A stretch of 64,000 nucleotides of DNA from positions 1 to 64,000 of the forward strand of contig JAREIK010017847.1 in assembly GCA_029783825.1 (NCBI GenBank), written 5' to 3'. Source of the DNA: Sapria himalayana (Eukaryota > Streptophyta > Magnoliopsida > Malpighiales > Rafflesiaceae). Positions 55,487 through 64,000 of this stretch are shown one piece after another. Made by a program: the position numbers and the translations under genes. Every line of letters begins with the position of its first letter. Positions within the stretch are counted from its first letter, which is position 1. The notes below the pieces were generated by a model. It was not told the DNA's origin. It did not search any database and saw only the letters and a list, made by a program, of their open reading frames with translations.

Positions 55487-57550
55487 TTATATAAGTCAAT
55501 CTATTTAACTATCTATTTCTCTATATGTCTATATGTCTACTTATCAATATATGTTACTATCTATTTATCTATCTATTTAATTGTTTAACTATTTTTGTGT
55601 CAATATGTCTACAAATAAATCGATCGATATATATATATATATATATCCATCTATCAATATGTATATCTATCAATTTGTATGTCGATCTGCCTTTTTGTCT
55701 ATCTGTTTTTTTGTCTATCTATCTAATTATATGTCTAACTATCTATCTATCTATCGATGTATCTGTTTATCTGTCTATATATCTATCTTTTAGTCTATCT
55801 ATTTATCTATTAATCTATCTATATATTTGTTGATCTATCTTTCTGTCAAAATGTCCATCTTTTTATTTACCTATATATCGTTCTATTAGTCTACAATCTA
55901 TATTTCTATGTGTCTATCCATCAATATGTCTATATATATATATATATATATATGTCTATCTATATATTTGTTTAAATATCTATATGTCTATCTTTTTATC
56001 TATATATTTATCTAGTTGTCTATCTATCTAACTACCTATCTATCAGTCTATATGTCTATCTCTCAAGCTATCTATTAGTTTTTCAATCTATCTATTTATC
56101 TGTTTATCTGTCTATTTGTATGCTTGTCTATTTGTCTTTCTATTTATCTGTCTAGCTATCTATATGTCTATCTATCTATCATTCTCTTTGTCTATCTATC
56201 TATATAACTATTTCTTTATTTTTTTATTTATCTAAATCTATATATGTGTATATATGTATCTATGTTACTATATAACTATCTATCTTTCTATCTATCTGTC
56301 TAACTATCTAACTATCTTTCTTTATAACTTTTTATCTATCTGTCAATCTGTCTATTTTGTTAAACAATCTAACTACATTATAGTCTGTCTTTTGATTTGT
56401 TTATCTGTCTATCTATCTATTTATGTATCTATCTATTTGTTTATTTATCTTTTTTTCTATCTATCTTTGTGTCTATGTATCTATATGTCTATATATTTAT
56501 ATGTATCTCTATCTATCTGACTATCTTTCTATCTAGCTATCTATCTATCTATCTATCTGTCTGTCTATCTTTTAATATGTCTTTTGTCCTATCTATCTAT
56601 CTATTTATCTATCTATTTATCTAACTATCTTACTATCTAACTATCTACTATCTATCTATCTACCTGTCTATCTATCTAGCTATCTATCTATCTATCTATC
56701 TAACTTTCTTTTAATCTATAAGTCTAATTATCTATTTGTCTATCAAACTATTTATCTAACTATCTTTGTGCTTATATATCTATCTATTTGACTATCTATC
56801 TTTCTATCTTTCTATCTAACTATCTAACTCTCTAACTATCTATCTAACTATCAACTATCTATGTATCTATCTATCTATCTATCTATCTACCTTCCTATCT
56901 ATCTATCTATCTTTCTAACTATCTAACTTTATTTCAGTCTATTAGTCTATGTGTCTATTTGTATATCTAACTATTTGTCTACCTCACTTTATTCTTTTCT
57001 ATCTATATATCTATCTACCAATCTGCTTATATGTCTTTCTATCTATCATTTTATTTGTCTATATATCTATCTATCTATCTAACTATCTATCTATAAATCT
57101 ATTTATTTTATTATCTATCAATTAATCAATCTATTTGTCTATATGTCTTTCTATCTCTTTCTCTCTCAATCTCTTTATTTTTGATCTATCTATCTATATA
57201 TTTAACTATCTTCTATCAATCTATGTTTCTATCTATTTATATATCTATATGTTCATTTATCTATCTATCTATCTATCTATAATACTATCTATCTATATAT
57301 CTTGCTATCTTTCTTTCTTTATGTCTATCTACCTTTATATCTATATATCTATCTATATGTATATCTATCTATCAATCTATATACATATATATCTATCTTT
57401 CTTTCTATGTTTATGTGTATATCTATTTATTTGTCTATCTGCCTTTCTATATATGTGTCTATATGTATATATATCTATGCATATATCTATTTATCTCTCT
57501 ATTTGTAGATATATTTATCTATCACTATATATTTATCTATGTATATATTT
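55487..57550. repeat. GATA satellite in inverted orientation, block F
   Basis: The + strand now reads CTAT/TATC tetramers with CTGT, CAAT and CTTT variants, the complement of blocks A to E. As expected, the long open frames move to the + strand here. The array ends near 57550 against low-copy DNA. No gene is supported. Confidence 0.95.
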
Positions 57551-58195
57551 TTTACTGTGCTTTCTATGCTTGCCACACACTCTTCCATAATCACGATGTT
57601 TCTTTTCTTCCTCTCCATCACCTGTAAAACCCTCATCATATCTTCGTTCTTTGTTAGTTTTTCTAATGACTAGCTTAAGTCGTTCCACCAATTGTTCAAA
57701 TTGATTGAAAGAAAGAAATGGAAGAAGAAAAAATTGGCTACTGTTAGTGGTTTTATGGCTTATTTCATGTATGAATTCCTGAGAACTGGAGTGAAATTTG
57801 CAGTGGCAGACAGGGTGGTGGATGTACTTTTGGAACAAATATCCATAGATACGGCTCGTTCAATCTTGTTTTTCACTATGTTGGATGCCACACACACTCC
57901 CGTTATTCCCAATACTTGAATTATAAAATTTTTAAAATTTAATAGGTGGCATTCACAATACCGGCCTTTGTTTTTTAAAATTCAATATCATTGCAGTGAC
58001 CATCATTCACGACAACTTAAAATGTCATGCTATTTCCAGATGCATTAGTTTGGTAATATTTTTCAAACTAGCATTATATTTTGGATTTTTTATTTAAAAC
58101 ATATTATTTCCATACAAAACTCATTATAAATGCCAAACAAAAAGGAAATGGAAGTTTAAATGACAACAATCTACATAGTATTGAATTTTTTTACA
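57551..58195. other. Low-copy-looking sequence, unrecognised
   Basis: This is ordinary-complexity DNA after the satellite. Overlapping open frames lie on + (57692-57919) and - (57533-57838). Neither matches a family I recognise, and I cannot decide a coding strand. I looked here for the missing downstream exons of the SmF fragment and did not find them. Confidence 0.4.
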
Positions 58196-58400
58196 CTTGT
58201 AGGTTCATATAAGAATCCACCGAAGCAAGGAAATCTGAAAGAAACAAAATAAAAAATGAGAAAAAAAATGCAATGAACAAGAAAAGAACACAAGGTATCT
58301 CACCTTTGTATTCCATTCCCCACTTGAGTTTTACAATGACTGTCTTCCTAATCAAGTTGTTAAGAAAAGGCTTGGGATTAATGTGGATGGTATGTAACAT
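58196..58400 (-). pseudogene. Partial SmF (snRNP core protein F) gene, two exons
   Basis: The minus strand encodes the N-terminal half of SmF, a ring component of the spliceosomal snRNP core. The first exon (58400 down to 58304) reads [15 protein letters not shown] and then [12 protein letters not shown], matching the conserved start and Sm1 motif. A 69-bp intron with GT-AG ends (58303 to 58235) separates it from a second exon (58234 to about 58197) reading [13 protein letters not shown], and another GT follows. The protein is normally about 85-90 residues, but here only about 45 are present. The Sm2 motif and C-terminus are missing, and the next exon was not found downstream. The usual N-terminus MATxPV is altered, with an in-frame stop directly before this ATG. 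The retained intron means a DNA-level copy, not a retroposed one. Confidence 0.8.
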
Positions 58401-58545
58401 TCAGCAATAAAAAAACTAATGAACGGTGCTATCATGCACGTATGCATCAAATATTTTTATGCATTTACTTAAAAATGCATAGGCATGTATATATGCAATA
58501 TACATGTACACAACATGAATATAGTATAACTATATGCATCCAAGC

Positions 58546-58584
<39 letters not shown>

Positions 58585-59519
58585 CACACACTATTTTCTT
58601 ATCTTCTCATATTTCTTTATCTTATCCATATATTGTACATTTCTAATTCAACTGAACCATTGATGCATCGAAAAGGTCATTACCAAAAATCAAAATTTTT
58701 TTTTTCTAATCTACATATCCTACATGATCTAAAATTTATTATTAAGTTTTTTTGCTTGTGAAAACTATAAGACAATTTTTTTATTAAAAATAAATGACCA
58801 TTTGAAAGAATATTTGATGGTTGTGAGCATGAATAGTTAATCTTGCTTCGATGCACGAGATATTATAAGCTAGTATTAATATCATTTACGAAAGCAAAAA
58901 ATCTATGAATATATTGTGCACACAAAAAATTATAATAAAACAAAAAAACTTGATTACTACTTCATACAAATTTTCTTTTAAACTCTCATTATCATCATCA
59001 ACAAAATCTTATCTCAATACTATTGTGAACAAATGTTACTCTAACCATAATAACATGAGTTCAATCAGCAAGAATACCAAATATATTTCATCAAGATGCT
59101 TGTCAAATCACCTATAATGATGTTCAAGTAGATATCTTACCTGCACTCCGTTGCCATTATAATAGCCCATCCAGCTTCTCTACACAACTTCACAAATTCA
59201 ATGCATGTAATTTGTCGCCGATGTAATCTGGTTTGCATTGATAAAAAGGGTCTATATCCAAGAAACCAAATCAAATTAAAAATAAAAAAAAACATAAAAA
59301 AACATAAAAAACATAAAAAAAACATAAAAAAACAAAAAAAAACAAATACTTTAATAGCTCGATGCTATGCCAAGCCTATTATGAGCTCACATAAAAATCA
59401 ATATTCGCCTCTTGCTTGTATTTGAGGTCTTAGAGCAATTAATATGGCTCATTAAACTCAGATTCAACAACATCCACCCATTTTGTTCACATATGGCATA
59501 AAGTAGTTGGAATAGAGGC
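58401..59519. other. Intergenic DNA with microsatellites
   Basis: It contains a (CA)n run at 58551-58582 and an A-rich minisatellite of AACATAAAA units at about 59274-59345. On the minus strand, 'ATGGCAACGGAGTGCAG' followed by GTAAGA (about 59150-59132) looks like a short first exon with a donor site upstream of the SmF fragment. I cannot show that it belongs to it. No other gene is supported. Confidence 0.45.
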
Positions 59520-61000
59520 ATAAACCGTGTATAATTATATGTATAACTATATGTAAAACAACATTATGTAAATCTATATGTTTACTATATGTATAAAACT
59601 CTATTATTTAAAACTATATAAAATTCTATATATTTAACTATATTTATATAACTATATATAAATATTTTTATAACTATATAAAACTCAATATATTTTAATA
59701 TAACTATATTTGTAACTATGTATACATATATGTAAATCTATATATTTATGTATAACTTTGTATACATTTATGCATAACTACATATAACTACTTGTATGAA
59801 TATATACATACATATATATATATATATAACTATATGTTTAACTATATATAACTATTTATAACTACATATACTATATGTATAAACTATAAATAATTGTATC
59901 GTACTATCTATATAACTATAAAAACGTTAAACATAGCTAGATTTTAATATATAATTTTCCACATATATTTAATATACATTTTAATATATTATTATATAAA
60001 AATATATTTTGCAATATCCATGCCTATAGATAACTATATGTATAAATAAATAAAATGATATGAAAAAATATATATACCTATATGTATAAATATATATTTA
60101 ACTATATGTGAAACTATATGTATAACCACATGTAATTATATTTATAATTATATGTATAACAACATACAACATTATGTTTAACTATATGTGTATAAAAAAA
60201 TATAAATATTTGTATTACTATATAAAACATAATATAATTAAATATAACTATATTTGTAACTATGTATACATATATGTTTACATATATGTAAATCTATATA
60301 TTTGTTTATAACTTTGTATACATTTATGTATAACTACATATAACTACTTGTATGAAATATATATATATATATATATAAATTATATTTTTCACTATATATA
60401 ACTATTTTTAACTGCATATACTATATGTATAATAACATATAACTATAAATAATTGTATCTTACTATATGTATAACAATAAAATATTTATACATAATTATA
60501 TTTAAATATATAATTAACAACATATATTTAATATACATTTTTATAATTTAATACATACAAATGTATTTTATTATATATATGCCTATACATAACTATATGT
60601 ATAAATATATAAAATTAAAATAAAAAAACTATACACCTACATGTATAATTATAAGTATAACTATATGTGTAACTATATGTATAACCACATGTAATTATAT
60701 TTATAATTATATGTATAACAACATACACCTTAATGTTTAACATTATGTGTATAACTATATATAAATATATGTATAACTATATAACACTTTATATAATTAA
60801 ATATAACTATATTTGTAACTATGTATACACATATGTATACATATATGTAAATCTATATATTTGTTTATAACTTCGTATATATTTCTGTATAATTACTTAT
60901 AATTACTTGTATGAATAATCTATATATAACAATATGTTAAACTATATATAATTATTTATAATGATATATACTATATGTATAATAACATATAACTAAACAT
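59520..61000. repeat. AT-rich ~550-bp satellite, array 2
   Basis: The landmark 'CACATGTAATTATATTTATA' occurs at about 60127 and 60686 (period 559 bp), and a partial unit lies before them. Order and sub-repeats ('TAACTATATGTATAA', 'ATACATATATGTAAATCTAT') match the array at 5050-7260, although the copies have diverged (CATGTAAC versus CATGTAAT). Confidence 0.85.
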
Positions 61001-61199
61001 ATATTACACACTATAATGGGCCGTTCAAGTACAATACAACCCTTTTGATTCCTCTTTCACATTACTCATCAATAATAGTTTCAGTGGTTAATGAATCACT
61101 GAAAGTTGCTTTTATAGTTTCTATTGCCTACTTACTATTTATTTGTGTTTTGAATTATTTTCATCTTACTGATGTTTTTGCTAAGTGGCTGGTGTCATG

Positions 61200-61366
61200 G
61201 GGTGTGGTTGATTTTGAAGCCTCCTCCATATGTTAATGATACCAACCTATACAATGTGTTCAAACCTCGAGAGAAAGCCCACCGGCTCCATACAAGAATG
61301 ATATATGGTCTAGTAGTATTTTATGATGAAATTAGAAGTTTACAAGAAAATTTCATAGTCTTATAA
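61200..61366 (+). pseudogene. Enhancer-of-polycomb-like (EPC) exon fragment
   Basis: The frame reads 'LKPPPYVNDTNLYNVFKPRE' followed by 'KAHRLHTR' (core about 61214-61303), the strongly conserved central segment of plant Enhancer-of-polycomb-like proteins, subunits of the NuA4-type histone acetyltransferase complex. Beyond HTR the match weakens ('FYDEIRSLQENF' versus the family's SFEKLRQVRRNL-type helix), and the frame stops at 61366. Nothing upstream or downstream is recognisable as the rest of the protein, so this is an isolated decayed exon. The upstream frame at 61045-61236 is hydrophobic and unrelated. Confidence 0.75.
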
Positions 61367-62280
61367 TCTACTTCTCATGATGTGTTCAGATTCAACAGAG
61401 ATAAAATAATTTGTAGTCATTTGAAAAACTTCATGTGGTAAGTAAGAAATATATCTTATTGATCAACTCTTTCTATTCAAATTAGGGATATAGTGTTGAG
61501 ATTAATAAGTTATCAAAGAAGATTTTTCTATTACCATTTGCATCTCTTAGAAGAGATTAATAAGTTGCACATTAATCTTATCAAACACTTATCTATAACA
61601 ACCATCCTATGTATATTTTTTCTTATAAAATGTAAACATTATGAATCATTAATTGAGTAATTAATTATATTTTTAATATTATTTATTTTTGCAGTCTAAC
61701 ATATATTTTTCTATCATACTTTATTTTGGTCAATTGTTTTAGTTTATTAGTTAATATTTTAATAAAAAATTTTCTTTCTTTTGAATTATAAATCATAAAT
61801 TTCGAAATTGATTATATTTTTAGAAATTGATTTTTTCAATTTAAAATTAAAGTTACAAATTAAATATTTTATTTTTAATCTTTTATTTTTAAATTTTTTA
61901 CTCTCAAACATGTGCTATCTATCTAATTTTTCAATTTAAATTTTTAATAGTTTCAATTATTAAGAAAAAATTATATATATATAGCATATATCAATGTATC
62001 TATTTTCATAGTTGTCCTATTAGCTCATTTATAACCATGACAAGATAATATCAACTTAACATTGAATCTTAATGAAATTTTATAGATGTAACAAATTTAC
62101 TTTACATCCCACATATAAAACACATTCGTTATAATAATTTAATATATATATCTTTATTGACATCAATATTATGTATAAATATTTTTTTTCTTTTATGTAG
62201 ACACCAAACCAACTATCAAAAAAATTATATTATGAATATTCTCTAAATTGATAAATACTCAGTAAGAATATTTTTAGATC
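61367..62280. other. AT-rich intergenic DNA
   Basis: No recognisable gene or element terminus is seen. Immediately after the EPC fragment, 'TGGTAAGTAAG' (about 61437) resembles a splice donor and could mark the end of the ancestral exon. The rest is AT-rich. Confidence 0.4.
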
Positions 62281-62999
62281 TAGACAAAATCCATCACTAA
62301 TATTTTCGTAAATTCCACGCAAAGAAAAGCAGGGAATTTAGTGATGGATTTAGGGACTAATTTTTCTATCTAATTAGATCGATACAAAATCTGTCGCTAA
62401 ATAATTATCTGAATTTATTTTTTTATAATTTTATATATAATTGGAAGTGATAATTCCTTAATTTTATATATAATTATCTGCATTTACCTATAGATCTTTC
62501 CCTAGCTATTTGTGCTTTTAATAATTTCTATTGCAAATTTATGATAATTTAATTTTGTTAGCATTATTTATTTTAATATTTTTTGTAATTTTCTATATTA
62601 AAGGTATGTCATTGTCTATAGATGAGCGATCCTTGAAAGATATAGTCTCCTCATATGATTATAAAAATATGATATTATAAAAAAATTTCATAAGTATATA
62701 AATACGAATAAAAATTTATATTAAATAAGACTAAAATAACTATTTTTTTGATTAAAAATTAATTAAAAAATAATACAAAATATTTTTCTGATATTTTTTA
62801 ACTATGATATTTAAATATTTGTATTATAAAACAATATATAATGTATTATTTAATTATAATAAATTTAAAATATTTTAATTTCAAAATAAACATAAATAAA
62901 TATAACTACTAATAAAATGCTAAAATAAACAATTCTTTGATTAAATAAAAAATTATAAAAATATATGAATTAATAAATAAGGAAGTAAATATTAATATT

Positions 63000-63038
63000 A
63001 TTCCTATAATCATAAAATATTTTTATGATTATAGGAAT
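63000..63038. repeat. Perfect hairpin, 18-bp arms
   Basis: ATTCCTATAATCATAAAA (63000-63017) is exactly complementary to 63021-63038 around the loop TAT. Confidence 0.95.
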
Positions 63039-63065
63039 CTTTTAAAAAATAATGACTAAAAGATT

Positions 63066-63102
63066 TGAAAATTTTGAATTAAAAAAAAATTCAAAATTTT
63101 CA
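63066..63102. repeat. Perfect hairpin, 15-bp arms
   Basis: TGAAAATTTTGAATT (63066-63080) is exactly complementary to 63088-63102 around a seven-A loop. It lies only 27 bp from the previous hairpin. Confidence 0.95.
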
Positions 63103-63320
63103 TTAAATTTAAAAGATAATAAATTGATATTTAAAGATTAATACATAGATGTTTTAATTACATCAAAAAAATTTTGGTGATTTAAAAAATAAATATCTAA
63201 TTGTTGTTATTAAATGAACACTTCAAAGATTAAAATTTATAATGACTAAAATATTCAAATTTTATTCTTTTATAATTATTTCATATTATATTAATAATAA
63301 ATAAATTGAGACATTAGAAT

Positions 63321-64000
63321 TTAGACATTTCATGTGGGTATAGGCCATTGGTTACTCTCTTCTTTAGTCTAGTGACTGACAGCTTTCATCTGTTACATGT
63401 GGGACTTGTTCAGCCAACCTTTTTGGTATTCTTCATGACGTTGTTTGTAAATAGGAAGGTGGTTACTAGTTTCCACTGGCTCATTCACAAACTCTGAAGG
63501 CACCATATCACATCTTTTGTAGGGAAATAGGTATTGGGTTATTTAATCGGTAATTAAGACGACAATATGAACTCAAGTCATCTTTTTCTCGAGGTATCCA
63601 TAGGGATGAGATCAATTCTTGAGCAATCCAAGCTCGTAAGTTTTTCATGGCTTATTTTTTATTGCTTTTAATGTACTTGTTAAGAGCTGCAATTTTTTGA
63701 TTTTGATTATTGCATTGTAGAATATCTTCCTTGTAATGACAAAGATTGTCGATATGTTAGGCCCCAAGTCTCGAATCATCGACACCATTTCTATATGCCT
63801 CAATGTTAGAATGTCTGGTAGTACTTAGTATTCCTTTTTTGTGGGTTTTCTTTTCAATGAGAACTGATTGGATTTCATTGCTGAGTTTCATTTTGTAGTG
63901 TTGAGATTTGATTTTTCATGGGGTGATGCATAATATCACCAAGAGACATTGGAGAACCTAAAGTCCACAATCATGAGCACTAAGAAGTTCTATGCTGTAT
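63321..64000. other. Unrecognised sequence at the window edge
   Basis: Composition is less AT-rich than the preceding DNA. I see no long open frame and no motif that I recognise. It could belong to a host gene intron or UTR, or to another element extending past the window. Confidence 0.4.

Larger units (their letters stand above)
62281..63320 (+). mobile_element. 5' part of a second, diverged CACTA copy
   Basis: 'CGTAAATTCCAC' followed by 'AAAGAAAAGCAGGGA' and 'TTTAGTGATGGATTTAGGGA' matches the subterminal repeats at 1000-1150. From about 62590 the sequence follows the same order as 1905-2070 of the first element. The extreme CACTA terminus is absent. The right limit is set where similarity is no longer evident; the element may continue beyond the window. 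Confidence 0.65.

Noticed and set aside
55000..56000. Large palindrome around the strand switch
   Set aside because: The reverse complement of the right side does not match the left side beyond the 8-bp hairpin arms.
17692..57590. Dozens of long open frames encoding Ser-Ile-Tyr-Leu repeats (up to 269 codons)
   Set aside because: TCTATCTATCTA has no stop in any frame and reads S-I-Y-L in all of them. Frames overlap each other, follow the satellite strand (they switch strand after 55480), and show no domain or codon signature.
61045..61236. Small membrane protein
   Set aside because: The frame has a hydrophobic stretch, but the downstream overlap is better explained by the EPC exon in another frame, and there is no supporting context.
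1..64000. CRISPR array or bacterial-type system
   Set aside because: Repeats are contiguous satellites without unique spacers, and all recognised proteins are plant-type or transposon-type.

Overview
This is repeat-rich nuclear DNA of a seed plant. The evidence is plant-type: a CACTA (En/Spm) DNA transposon with both TNPD-like and TNPA-like gene remnants, a Lemi1-type pogo element, a retrotransposon LTR followed by a decayed initiator-tRNA-Met primer site, and fragments of two host genes (snRNP protein SmF and an Enhancer-of-polycomb-like protein). I cannot name the species. Base composition is very AT-rich, and I see no intact single-copy host gene.

Layout. 1-821: GATA-type satellite. 822-17715: one large (~16.9 kb) decayed CACTA element inserted into that satellite. 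In order it holds 5' subterminal repeats (822-1860), an AT-rich leader with an 80-bp minisatellite, a ~530-565-bp AT-rich tandem satellite (5050-7260), a CT tract (7543-7961), a broken TNPD-like transposase (8241-11942), a broken TNPA-like gene (12081-13936), a three-unit ~0.8-1 kb tandem repeat with GC-rich triplet blocks (14456-17290), and 3' subterminal repeats. 17716-30693: GATA satellite with a small CACTA-derived island near 21.4-21.6 kb. 30694-33845: a 1.5-kb LTR plus a truncated internal region of a retrotransposon. 33846-46550: GATA satellite. 46551-48663: a nearly intact pogo/Lemi1-like element flanked by TA. 48664-55478: GATA satellite, interrupted at 52826-53055 by a gypsy-like LTR scrap. 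55463-55486: a short hairpin at which the satellite changes strand. 55487-57550: the same satellite in the opposite orientation (CTAT on +). 57551-59519: low-copy-looking DNA holding a partial SmF gene on the minus strand. 59520-61000: a second array of the ~550-bp satellite. 61200-61366: an EPC-like exon fragment. 62281-63320: the 5' part of a second, diverged CACTA copy with two perfect hairpins. 63321-64000: unrecognised.

Together the window reads as about 35 kb of Bkm-like GATA satellite, originally more continuous, that accumulated insertions (CACTA, LTR element, pogo) and local duplications. This looks like recombination-poor heterochromatin. The numerous long minus-strand ORFs across the satellite (Ser-Ile-Tyr-Leu repeats) are artefacts of the 4-bp repeat and are not annotated as genes.
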